From: Bimastos eiseni
Taxonomy: Eukaryota; Annelida; Clitellata; Crassiclitellata; Lumbricidae
NCBI GenBank assembly: GCA_959347315.1
Contig: OY365808.1
Location: forward strand, 4,483,188-4,547,187
DNA length: 64,000 nt
Direction: 5' to 3'
Shown in pieces: positions 1 to 11,150 of the stretch (its first letter is position 1; the number at the start of each line of letters is the position of its first letter). The notes beneath the pieces were generated by a model. It was given only the letters and a program-made list of their open reading frames with translations, did not search any database and was not told the origin of the DNA. The position numbers were made by a program, and so were the translations under genes.

Positions 1-1247
1 TTGTCTAGATATCTAGATATCTAGACCCGAGATGATTTTCTATTTCATGTAATTTACCGATAATCATTAATATGTATAATCAATATTTCACATATATGGC
101 TGTGATGATATGGTGTAATGAGATTAAGATATAATAAAGGAGTTTTTACCTATGAATGATTTTGTAATTATGGCATGAAAGTTACATCTAATTAATCACA
201 TGTTACCTGTTTCGAGTTTTATTATGACATCAGTTTACGATTGGCAAACTGTTACTCAAAAGCTAGGACTGCCACTGGCTCAGACTCATTGTTATTGTAA
301 GTAGGCACTGGTTTTTAATGCTTGGAAATTAGTGTTTTATACCATTACGATTTGGTATTTTGTCAGTTGGTTAGTGTTCTTTGCTGTTGCATGAATTGAG
401 TGGGTCTTGGGAATTTTTTTATGAATTTTTATTGGTGTTGTGCAATTTTCTGTATTTTACTGACACCGAGTTGTGTTTGAAGTTGTTGCTTGGATTTTAT
501 AATCAGTTGTTTTGTTCCTTCTGCATAAGATTCATGAAAATTGGTATAGTTGTTCAGTTATAAATGTAGTGTCTGGTTTTCTGTAAATATTTTCTGTCTA
601 ATGCTTGCCTGAATTACAGGTACCATATATAGCACAAACTGTTTTCTATATAGGTATTTTGTATTGAATTTCTATGTTAATCCTGAGTGGCAATTAGATA
701 TATCTGTTTTATGGATTGCAACTTACTATAGCAAAGTCAGAGGTCTCATGGCACTAAATGTCCTCAAGGCTGTGCAAATCCATGCCTAGAATTAAGAAGT
801 CAGCAATCCTGAAGTGGTCAAAGCCGTGAGGTGGGACGCAAATGAGCCAGGATGATTAGAGGTCATTTGCTATAAAGTCATTCGACCACAAGTCAACGCC
901 ATATCTATGCCAAGAAAATGATTAACCCATTGTGCAATAGGTTTAGGTCATTATTTGGTGGAGGCCTTGACTGTGTTATGTGTAATATTATATAAGCCTA
1001 TTGTATGATATAGACATGAAGATATTTAAGTGTATGTTCTTGTTTCGCCTTTCTAATCAATTGAATTGGTTTTGATTGTTGTGAATTTCAATTGTGTTCT
1101 GTTAACGCTTTTACTGCATCATGTGATTCAGTACTCAATTTTGCTGGTTGAGAATCAGTTGAGTGGATATTGTTTGATGTATGAATGGAGTTAAAGTTGA
1201 TGGATGGTTAGTGGGATACTTCAATACTTGTCAGCATGCCCACGCAG
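1..1247. other. AT-rich sequence without recognised gene
   Basis: No reading frame here resembles a known protein; the longest open frames are about 60 codons and of low complexity. The first 25 bases form a short palindrome built from TCTAGA and GATATC. Nothing else can be supported. Confidence 0.6.
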
Positions 1248-1373
1248 AGGCGGCGATCCCGGTGGGGTCGAGGGGACACCTGTTACAGAAAGGGAACACG
1301 TTATACATGTGACCCCCAAATTTCCTGCCCCTCTCATTGGGTGTCCCTCACCTGTTAAACGAGATCGCCGCCT
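1248..1373. mobile_element. Small inverted-repeat element (MITE-like), copy 1
   Basis: The segment begins with AGGCGGCGATC and ends with its exact reverse complement GATCGCCGCCT, an 11-bp terminal inverted repeat around about 104 bp. Its right half (ATTTCC..CCCTCTCATTGGGTGTC..GATCGCCGCCT) recurs at 37787-37838 inside a DRC10 intron, so it is a dispersed family. There is no coding capacity. I infer a non-autonomous DNA transposon; no clear target-site duplication is visible. Confidence 0.6.
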
Positions 1374-1884
1374 ATGTGCCCACATTTAACTCATAATTAT
1401 AGAGGACCTACTTAGAGTTCTAATTTTTATAGGGCCCATCAATTGTCCATGAAGATGTTATAGGGTGATCTTGACAAAGTGTATGGTGGGCTGTAAGTTA
1501 CAATTTTTTTATTTTTAATCAATAGGATATATAGGCCAAAGTGCATTTACTAACGACGTTTAGGGTTTATAATTAGGGATTGCAAATACGGAATTTTCGG
1601 AATTCTGGAAATTCCGGAATTTTTCCAACTTGAATTTCGGAATTGAAATTATGGATCTGAATGGCTTTCAGGCCTATTATCGTTATTGTCATGATTCATG
1701 GAACAATGCCAACAACTGCGAAACTTCGCAAAATAGACAAAGAACTTGCTGCACAGTTGGACGACTATAAAGATGATCATGAAAGTTTAATATGTTGTGG
1801 GGGTCTATGTACGTCTGGCTGTATGTCTGCGTGCCTGCATCTTATATGTTCGCTCCTGATATACTTTTAGCTGAAGCGACTCTG
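1374..1884. other. Non-coding, with GGAATT/AATTCC inverted motifs
   Basis: No gene is seen. At about 1588-1650 the words GGAATT, AATTCC and CCGGAATT alternate and can fold into short imperfect hairpins. A weak echo of this motif lies near 9614-9660. Confidence 0.4.
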
Positions 1885-2480
1885 TGCCATCAGACGATCG
1901 GTCTCTTCCTCTGTCGTTACCACCATATATAGTTCATCAGTTTGCCTGTTCTCGCCTAGACTACTGCAACACACTTCTAATGGGTAATGGGCCTACCGAA
2001 ACAGCGTCTTTCTCCCCTTCAATCGATCTTAAATGCTTCCGCTACATGTGTGCTCATAGCCCGACTCCCTCGCTTTGTACACATCTCTGTATGCTTGAAG
2101 TCTTGCACTGGATTGTTTCCTGTAAAAGCACGTATCCACTGCAAGATCCTTTCTATAGTTTCCAGAGCCCAGTTAGGCTGCGCCCCGAGATATCTCTCTA
2201 ACTATTTGCGAAATCCGTTATCTGCAACTTCATCTCGTTCTTTGCGCTCTGTTGATCGTCTTGATTGTTTCGTGCTTAGGACTAAGACTGCCCTCGCCCA
2301 ACACCAGTTGTGGGTCGATATACTCGGAATGACCTTCCTCCATCTTTAAGGACTAAACTAACGACTGGATTCTCTAGAATCGGCTTCTCACTCTTTAAAA
2401 GACGCTTCTTTTCCCCGCAGTTTCTGTGTTGACAGCGCCTCTGAATAGTTCCTCTTCAAGAGGCGCTATATAAATCTAAA
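1885..2480 (+). mobile_element. L2/CR1-like LINE, 3' fragment of the reverse transcriptase ORF plus tail
   Basis: Translated in pieces with frameshifts, the segment reads as the C-terminal part of a non-LTR retrotransposon polymerase: SRLDYCNTLL near 1955, LPKQRLSPLQSILNAS near 1990, a HWI-PVKARI-like stretch near 2100-2140, then APRYLSNYL near 2190 and SRSLRSVDRL near 2240. These blocks are the conserved order seen in L2/CR1-clade elements. The fragment ends with GAGGCGCTATATAAAT (about 2460), the typical L2-type 3' end. Several frame breaks show it is dead. Confidence 0.75.
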
Positions 2481-5115
2481 GATTCGATAGCTGAAAAGTT
2501 CCTACGTGTGTATTTGAAACACACGCATACATCATTTCTAGACTTCGGCCAATATAAACACCTACGGCCGCGATCGCACGATCGTGTTATTCCGCAGGAT
2601 AATATCCTATTACTAGTATGCTGAACCTTTCAAATTTGCCGTGCACTAAAGTGCGAATAGACAGTTGGTCAAATAAGGGATATACTTACTTACCAGAGAA
2701 GCGCTTCAACTTTGCGAAAGGTCAATTAAATGACGCAGTATACCTATAGATTACGTCTACGTCTTGTCTCACGCATAGCTGCTTGAAATAAGACAGACCA
2801 TTGACGTCATTACAAAATGACAGCGTTGCACCGCATGGGCGTCCATGGAAACGTTGGACAGTGGCATTAAATTTTTTAAATGTCACAAATTTTCTGAAAA
2901 TCTGCAGATATTCATTGAAATTCTTCATATTTCTGCAGTGCCAAGAGATATTTCGACTGAATCTTCATCGAAGTACAGCAGGTAATCTTAATTTATTAGA
3001 AAACACCTTTTTTGATCGAAATTTGCAATTTAGAGAATGATGCAACGATTTGCAGGCCTAGGTTAAAAGTTTCGAAGAAACGCCTTCGATCACACTCATT
3101 ATGGCTTCCGTAGGACCTCAAGAAATAATTTGTATGCTTTTAAATTTAAGTTTTAATAATAAAAAAATGTATGCTTGAGCATTATTTGAATAAGCTATAA
3201 TATTTTAGTGATAGTGAGTTTTTATACAAAAAGATAATTTTAATTATGAGATTTTTATATCTCATCTTTGAATTTAATTTGATATTTAAATTCAGTTGAG
3301 TAAGTTGATCAAAGTAGCCTATGCTTTTATAGTTTTGAATTTAAGTTTATTTATTTAATTTCTTATGATAATTGTTTAGGCCTATATCAAATTAATTCTT
3401 TGTTTTATTTTGAGTAGACTTAGTTATCGAGACTCGGTGACTTCTAAGCGCAATAATTATTTTTTTGCATTAAACCATTTTATTTTTTGCTTCTGAATGC
3501 ATCGGAAAACGATTTGCTTCTTTCGACTGGAGCCACGAGGAGGACGATGATTGAACGGAAGAATCTCGGCCGGAGGAGGTGAATTTTTAATTATGCTGAT
3601 GTTTTAAATGGGTCTATCAGCTTGGCTTATTAGGCTTAGACTAGTTATCTCAAATGAAAAGTCTTGAAATAGTTCGCAGGCCGTTTAGACTCGATGACTT
3701 ATAGGACTAATTATAGTTCTAGGCCTATATAGCGAATACCGGCAAGCGTACACAGCCATTTAATTAAGCAGCCTAATTCACTTTGGAGATACTTTAAAAT
3801 ACGTTCACCTCTAAATAGCATAAATAACTTAGAGAAAGCTGATGGGTGACTTCAACTATCAGTTTAGCTATTATACGCGTAATCTCGAGATTTCTACAGC
3901 GTCCACAAATTCCCTAGCACGACCTCGCTATAAAGTAGTTCTTATGATTCCAAAAGGTTGAGTTATATGACCTATTGGAAATTTCAAGTGTAGTGGGTTA
4001 TTTTTCTTGGCTTGATTGTGTAGACCTAAGCTCATTGTTTATTTAACAATTGGCTGATACTTAATTGCAGCTTCAATTCGTTAATAAACTATTTCATTTT
4101 ACAATTTGATCTTGCTTATAATGGGTATAAAAAATTGTCATTTGCAAAGAAGAATAATGCATGTTTGGTTAATCATTTTATCTATAATGTTCCTAACTAA
4201 AATACAGAACATTTCTGACAGTAGAATATTCATCTTTGCACGCATAGAAGTTTAGTGGTTGCCTGGTTGGTCTACAATATTGAAGTCGGGGCTCATATAA
4301 CTGCCGGGGCTCAAATTTCATTGGAAATATCTGTTAGGACATGCGCCTCCCAGCCAACTCCTCTGTAATGAGAAGTTCCTAGCATGGAAGACTTGCGTAG
4401 AGTTGCTCTCTTGGTAATGTAGACTGATGAAAGACTGTGTCGCTCTGTAGTTCTACATAGGTCTCGTGCACGCTCGATTTTTCTTCCATTATGCAAATGA
4501 AAGTTTTTTATGCCCGTTATAAGCAAGAGCAAATTGTAAAATGAGACTTTAAACCGTTGGAGATTTATTCACCCACAATACCATAATCATTAAATATAGA
4601 AGGCGATAGGAAAAACATAAAAATAGGACAGACTTTGGGGTACTGGTAGGCAATGAGCACCAAATAGGTTTTGCCCCAGGTTTAAAACTGGGGCCGCTGC
4701 CCACTGCCCCAACTTGTTACACCTCTGGTACCAACTAATGTACAGAATAGATAGGTTAAGCTATAACACTCTGACTTGCTGTGCACCGAATGCGATGTAT
4801 AGGCCACTGATGTTGGTGTTCAGTACCTATAGTATTGGGATGGGTTGCTGTCGGTGTAGTGTCCAATGGCGATTGGCAACGAGTTCCCTTACAGTTTAAA
4901 AATTGTGGACTTCATAAGCCCAGACAACGCTAGCAAACAGTCTATGCATGTCGGCCTGAGACATTTTTAACCTGTAGGCGTTTACATTATTTTCCTTACA
5001 ATGTTTGTCGACTTTAAGAAACTCAATTAAAGCGCTATGTAAATTTACACAACATCAGCGTATTGATAAATTACACAGGTCAGAGAACTTCGGCAGTTAT
5101 GATATTTCCCGCCCT
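2481..5115. other. Non-coding; one decayed dispersed repeat
   Basis: No protein-like frame is recognised. At 2560-2695 a stretch ending in GGATATACTTACTTAC resembles 46330-46442 (AGAATATACTTACTTACTTA), including the preceding ACCAAAGTG/ACTAAAGTG and ATAGGCAATTGGTT/ATAGACAGTTGGTC words, so it is a shared dispersed repeat with an ACTT tail. The remainder is AT-rich unique-looking sequence. Confidence 0.4.
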
Positions 5116-5475
5116 TGCCGCCTGTCAGCTCTGTCAGCTCTGGCACCGTCAATCCCTGACAGGTCGTTTCTTCTGACCATCAGTATATTTTCTATATCCC
5201 GACTTTTAATCTGTTTTTGGATCTTTCAATTCTGGTGAGTTTGCCAGGGCTGGAAGCTCCGTAAGACATGGCACCGTCGCCACTGACACCGCAAATCTGT
5301 TATCTGATATGTGGCTCTAGCTGTTGTTCTCGACTTGTATTCGAGGACAACAGCTAGTCCGTCCGCCTGTCAGCTCTGGTACCGTCAATCCCTGACAAGG
5401 TCATTTCTTCTGACTGTCAGTATACTTTCCATATGCTCTCTGCCAGGACTTTAATCTATCTTTGGATCTTTCATT
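5116..5475. repeat. Pair of ~110-bp direct repeats with a hairpin between them
   Basis: A block starting CCGCCTGTCAGCTCTG at 5116 and ending near 5228 recurs at about 5359-5475 with roughly 85-90 percent identity by eye; shared words include CCGTCAATCCCTGACA, TTTCTTCTGAC and TTTGGATCTTTCA. Between them, 5316-5357 forms a 17-bp stem with one mismatch (CTAGCTGTTGTTCTCGA against TCGAGGACAACAGCTAG) and a 7-base loop. No gene is seen. Confidence 0.6.
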
Positions 5476-7069
5476 TGCTTGCTTCGAGACCTTTGATGCA
5501 GTGAAGCACTGGAGAGTGACCCTCGCCACTCGATGGATCGCAATTCCGGACAGGAGCGATGAAGACGATCCAGTTGACCGACTCTCGTGGATACAGCTAG
5601 GTTAGTTTGAGTTTTTATGAAGTTTTAAGACGAATATGATAGATTGGTTGTTGATTAATTTTTCAAGCTGCATAGAAAATGCTAATGACCTCGTATCGAT
5701 CAAGATAATATTATCCAGATTTATCTATGTAATATTATCCAAATGATCTAAGCATGCGTTAGGCTTCACTGCCATTAATTGTCGTTTCCCCTTCTCTTTT
5801 CTTTGCCGCCACCTGCATGCCGCTCTTCTCTCTATTTACTTCTGTAGGCCCTATCTATACACTGTTGTGGCGTAAGACTATCACTTTCAACTTGCATGTC
5901 CACTGTATTCTGGCTTTCTGTTTTCGGTCTGTTGGAGTTATGCTGGATCGTCCATTGGCTAATGAATTTTGATGGTGAGTTCACTGGAATTAAGTGACCA
6001 TGGATCGATGTCTCGAACAATAAGAGTGACACCGACGCTAAAGAATGTATGTATGCATGCATGCATTAGGCTATTTTTATAGCGCCTTATAAGAACCTCT
6101 CGAAGACGAATCCATTAACACAACTTAGGCCTAATATTTTAATACTATCTTTCTCTGATTTCGGTGTAATATGTCGTACTCCCAGTTTTACTTTAGATCT
6201 CTTAATTTCTATTTTCTTTTATTTCTTAATTTGACTCTGTCTTGTTTTTAGTGTCCTCTTTTATTGCTGCCTTTTTAGGGATTGCTGTGAATGCACGTAT
6301 GTTTAAGATCTGTGGTTTTTTCATTGTGTCTGTTGATTGTCTTCACACATCAACAATTCATTAACTTACCATTTTAGATATCTAGATACATCGGTAGAGA
6401 ATGGCCAACCGTATGCAAATCTGCTGCCAAGTCTTGAAGGGCAAGTGCTGCCACCTGCCTACCTTACATGCAGCACACAATGTCATTACGAACAGCAAGA
6501 TCTGCTGTTTCTGTCGAACGAATCGGCTTATTTAGTCTGAAATTAAGAGATCATCATCATGGAGTTCAAAGATAGTTCGGTGTTGACCTGAGGTCTGCGA
6601 TCAACACACAACTACCTTCTAAGTCCATGCTTGAGAAACGTGATGGCCAAGTGCATCACATTTCTCTGTAGGGCCTTAGAATCAAAATGAATGCATTTGG
6701 GTAGTCCATTCACGGAAAGTCCCTCAAGCAGTTTTACTTTCCAATTTCACCTTATGACTCGAAGGTAACCAAATCGTCACGTATCATTAAGGCCTTTCTC
6801 GCTTTTTAATGACAAAAGTGATTATAAATCTCTGTTTCGTAGGAATTCCTATCGCTGGCATATTTTAACTACATCTCTCGTTCTCAATACTCTCTGTGCA
6901 TCTCCCTTATTATTGTTTTTTTAGAGTTTTACTTTCAGTTTCATGCTTGTTGAATCTTTGTCAGCATAACTACTTTAGTCGTCACACTAGTATTCTATTT
7001 GTCTGTCTTTGTAATTACCTGTTTATCTGGCTTTTTCTATATAGGTATAGGCCTATATGTATATCTATC
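5476..7069. other. Non-coding; one LINE 3' tail
   Basis: No gene is recognised. At 6050-6110 the minus strand reads CTTATAAGGCGCTATAAAAA followed by ATGCATGCATGC and TATG repeats. This matches the 3' end of the L2-like elements elsewhere in the window and suggests a LINE or SINE inserted in the minus orientation. Confidence 0.45.
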
Positions 7070-7430
7070 GGTCTCTATGTATGTATGTATGCATGTATTT
7101 ATGTATGTATGTTTGTATGTATGTATATATATGTATGTATGCATGTATGTATGTATGTATGTATGTATGTAAGTATGTATGTATGTATGTATGTATGTAT
7201 GCATGCATATCTGTCTGTGCCTGTATCTCATTATATCTATGTATGTATGCATTTTTGTCTGTCTGCCTAATTATTTGCATGTCTGTCTGTTCACCTGCCT
7301 AATTGTCTGCCTGCATATCTGTCTAACTATCTGTATGTATGCATGTATGCCTGCATCTCTATCTACCTGTGTGTTGGTGTGTCTGTCTGTCTATCTCTCT
7401 GTCTGTCTATATATGCCTAAGTGCCTGTCT
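7070..7430. repeat. TATG tetranucleotide microsatellite grading into CTGT/CTGC
   Basis: About 140 bp of TATG with occasional CATG, TTTG and AAGT variants (7073-7210) passes into about 220 bp of degenerate CTGTCTG/CCTG repeats (7210-7430). Open frames on both strands here are low-complexity MYVCMYVC or TYIHTYIH strings and are not genes. Confidence 0.85.
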
Positions 7431-8654
7431 ATCATCGATCTTTATATTCTCGGTCTGTATCATTCTGATTAATGTCACTTTTCTCTTTCCGTCTGTCTCT
7501 GACATAATATATCTCTTGCTTGTTACAATCTATCACTTTTTCACTCTATGTCGCTGATGTCTCGTCCTCTCCTTCGCTTTGTTGACTTTCCAATTTAATT
7601 TTACGTATTATACCCAGTCTTCTTTCATTCGCCCAATTTTTGCTCGATAGGCTCTGCGTCCTAGCTGTGTATTTCTGCTCTTTTTGCATATTCTCAAGTC
7701 CCTGAGTTGCGACTCTTCACGCTTCGTACCAACGGGAATGTTTGTCTTACGTTTCCATCCAAAAGTAAAAGCAAATGATTCACATTTTTAATATTGGAAG
7801 TCATAATGGTAAACCAAACTGGCGACGAAATCTTACTGCTTGGAAGCTGAAGTGGATGGACTGCGGAGACCTTTGTCAACACCTCCACGTGGTGGTTTCT
7901 GGGCGTGCAATCAACCAGTTGGCTGAAACAAACATCAAAATGCGTAACTTTATTTAAGACCTTCACTCAATTAAACAAGTTATACATGATTAGCATTAAT
8001 TGTTGCCACAATTTAACAATAATTATGATCATTGCATTCTTACTTTTTAGATTGTTCACTTTTACGCTTTGTGTCATTTTTCGGGTTGTGGTACGTGAGG
8101 CAGACATTCTATAGCACACAGGCATGAATCAATTACTCCGTCAAAGCGCTTCAGGCCACAAAGAGTCGTTGCACGTCGGCAATGTGAACTAATGGTTGCA
8201 ATCGCAATCGAAGAAAATGGAGAGTGTAGATTGGATAGACGAAGAAGAGCTGGATCTTAATGGAATATCCATTGAACAGGATGACGAGATCCATGCTATG
8301 CTCCCCTATTTATTCCACGAAGGAGCATTTTGCTTCTCCATGAGAGAATGAAGAAGCATAACGTTTTGGATCGTTTCAAGTTAATGTTATTAAACATTTT
8401 TTTTAAATATGATGATTCTACTAGAACTTTTCATCTTGTGGAATGCATAATGAGTAAAAATTATACTTTCTTTCGTTCTAATATATAGTTTTAAGTATCT
8501 TTATAGTTATAATTTTCCGTTTTTGACAATAAGAAGAAAACTTGCACATAGAATTCTGGACATCTGTTTTTTTCTTCTGGGATGCCGAGCAATGTGACGT
8601 CATAATGGAGGGAGATTATGACTTTTGTGACGACGCGTGACGAGGAAGGAGGGG
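7431..8654. other. Non-coding
   Basis: Open frames of 60-90 codons occur here, but none has recognisable composition or motifs. Around 8200-8330 the sequence reads as a short acidic peptide that could be a transposase remnant linked to the hAT fragment at 9.0 kb; this is a guess. Confidence 0.35.
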
Positions 8655-8829
8655 TCACAAACCTTGAGCACCCCTGGATATAAAAGTTGAACAACAAAAC
8701 TGAAATTGATCCACATCCGATGAGTTTCCTGTTTTGAAGGGGCTAGCGGTGCTTTCTTTGCACTGCTTCATGCCGTCGGCGTTTGCAATATGAGCACCTC
8801 CTAGAAAAATGTTCTTGTTGCACCCCTGT
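8655..8829 (-). mobile_element. Non-autonomous repeat with hAT-like CAGGGGTGC ends, copy 1
   Basis: On the minus strand the element starts CAGGGGTGCAACAAGAACAT at 8829 and a second CAGGGGTGCTCAAGGTTTG starts near 8673. CAGGGGTGC is a typical hAT-superfamily terminal sequence. The body (TTGCAAACGCCGACGGCATG, AACTCATCGGATGTGGATCA) recurs at 52885-53040, so it is dispersed. Two CAGGGGTGC starts in the same orientation suggest nested or truncated copies. Confidence 0.5.
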
Positions 8830-9041
8830 ATGTACCCCATGCTATATCTTTGGACTCCGCCTGATTACCTAATTCTAGTGAAGGTAGCCAAAAGTGTGAG
8901 ACCCTGCAGGCAACATTCGCAGCAACAAACAAAGCGTTGTCTGTCGAATAGGAAATGGCTTTAGCAATTCGGACTTCCCTTTGTAAACCAGTGACACATG
9001 CAAGCACTGGCCAAGAATTGTTAGAAGTTATTCGTTAAGAG

Positions 9042-9227
9042 ATGACACGTTTTGAAAAGGTAGGCCTATCTGCCAATGGTTCCACCATTCCACCAACCAG
9101 TGTTGAAGCTGAATGGTCGTTTTCTGCCGCCGGCGTTATCTGCTCCAGGTTGCGAACCCGTCTCGGTGACGAAACCTTGGACTCATATTATGCTTCCAGC
9201 GTTCGCATTTTCAGATGCATGCCATGA
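9042..9227 (+). pseudogene. hAT transposase, C-terminal dimerisation domain remnant
   Basis: The frame contains IPPTSVEAEWSFSAAG followed by SRLRTRLGDETLDSY. This is the hallmark order of the hAT C-terminal dimerisation domain (P.TS..E..FS.AG, then the R.RL block). Only about 60 codons survive, and no BED zinc finger or catalytic domain is recognisable upstream, so it is a dead fragment. It lies 210 bp from the hAT-like CAGGGGTGC ends at 8.65-8.83 kb, which may come from the same lineage. Confidence 0.7.
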
Positions 9228-9789
9228 TGCGACATGGATTCATGGTCGTGCATGGTCTCATGATTCAGGAACACCGTGGCCACTAGTATTCCACTAGGTA
9301 TGTAACTCTTTATCTAGGCCCTATGTCTTTGACCATTGTCAGAGTTTTGACTTTGATACCGTCGACGCTACTTCCATGTATCGTTTGGTAGGCCTATATA
9401 GTCTAGTTTAGCAGCCATAACATTATTACTTTAATTAGTGTTATAAAAAGTTTTGCCTACATGTGTTAGGCAGGTGGAAATCTTCCTTTGGCGAAATAGT
9501 CACTAAGGTCCTATATAGATGGACAGGTACAGTATGGACGGAAAGCCCCTAATTGCTTTGTTCTGTAAAAGTGGGAATCGACAGCAGTGAGTCGGTCAAT
9601 ACGTTCACAGTGAGAATTCGAAAAAATTCCTGATTTTGATCGAAAAAAATCCCGAAATTTCTTTAAAAAGATTATGGCCCAGAATTGCAGTACTCTTTAC
9701 TTAAAATAGACCTATTACACGGGGTAGGTAGCCTACTTCTTCAATGAAGGCTTGCTTCGCTACGCAATGGCATCTCCAGTGTTGTATGC

Positions 9790-10215
9790 AAGACTTGAAA
9801 CTTCAAGACCGAGACGAGACCGAGAGAGTGAGGTGCCGAGACCGAGACAGTGAGGTACCAAGACCGAGACACTAGGTTCAAGACAGTACGAGACAATAAA
9901 AGACAAGTGATCCTATATAAAATACTGTAAAATGCTAATGCATCAGTTTTCGGGAATAATGTTTATTTGCATTTTCAATTTGAAACTTATAATGCATACA
10001 TACATATTCCTGAGAACAGTTTTTATATTGCCGCGCAAGATGTTAAGACAGTTCACGCGAAACTTATCGAGACCACTTGTTCGAGACAGAATAAGATATT
10101 CACTTCAAGACAGTTTCTAAAAATTCGAGACATTACCTCGAGACCGAGACAGCAGGCTTCCGAGACCGAGACAATAAAAAAACTGTCTCGAGACCGAGAC
10201 ACTGTCTCAAGACCA
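9790..10215. repeat. GAGACCGAGAC-rich array in two clusters
   Basis: The word GAGACCGAGAC or close variants (AAGACCGAGAC, GAGACCGAGAG) occur repeatedly at 9805-9905 and 10030-10215, with GTCTCGAGACCGAGACACTGTCTC giving local inverted symmetry near 10185-10207. An AT-rich spacer separates the clusters. It may be a degenerate minisatellite or the two ends of a transposon; there is no coding capacity. Confidence 0.55.
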
Positions 10216-10948
10216 TACAACTCTGGGCATCTTCATAAATAACGAGATGCTGTGTAGCGTTTAACTAAAATAATCTGGAAATGGATTGGCACTTCATTTT
10301 TATTATGCCGTGTTTTTGACCTTATGTTAACGACAAAATAAATTACCATGACCTCAAAGATCATGCAGTTCCGAAGGTAATCATTAGACGAGACAGAATG
10401 CGTCTATCAGCAACAGCCAATTACATCATTCTATCGAGGCCTAAAATGGCGTCGCTGACCTTCGCGCATTGTGCCAAATCGTAACTTCGAAACGCATTCA
10501 GAATCCATCTCCATTACCAACACTGAATCTTACTAAGCCTTACGAGAAAACAATACAAATCGAGGCCCACTCGAGCGCATGAAGATATTCCGTGTAAGCG
10601 GGCAATAAATATTAATTTATCAAGTGCTGGGATTCAAAAGTTAATGACGACTATATCGAAGCGCCCTCGTCTAAGTAGCGTTTGCTTTATGGACGGCCTC
10701 GCTGTCCGCAGTCTATCGTTCTATCGTCGGCGATGAGATAACGACTATTAAGACCATTCCTCATCGTTTGTAACTCATGCGCTTGTCATATTTTATTCGG
10801 GCGTGAGTATCATTCGCGTCGTCCATTGTTCCCTTGGCCGCCATTTCGTATCGGACGTTCAGAATAGCGTTATGGAACGCCGCAACGGATGTATCGATTG
10901 TGAAAATCTGGCAGGCTAGAAAAATATTCTATACTAAACTATCCTAAT
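10216..10948. other. Non-coding
   Basis: Unique-looking sequence of moderate GC content; no gene, RNA or repeat was identified. Confidence 0.4.
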
Positions 10949-11150
10949 TCTATGTATGTATCATGTATGTATGAATGTGTGCATGTATGTATGCATGTAT
11001 GTATGAATGAATGTATGTATGTATGTATGTATGCACGCACGCATGCACACAGGTAGGTCTGTATGTATGTATGTGTATGTGTATGTATGCATGCATGCAT
11101 GCATGTATCTTTATAGGAGCACTTATACAGCGCCCTGCAAGAGCCTCACG
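10949..11150. repeat. TATG/CATG microsatellite joined to a LINE 3' tail
   Basis: TATG/CATG repeats (10949-11108) run straight into TATAGGAGCACTTATACAGCGCCCTGC, the reverse complement of an L2-type GGGCGCTGTATAA end (about 11113-11150). The junction suggests that the microsatellite grew from the tail of a retroelement inserted in the minus orientation. Confidence 0.6.
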
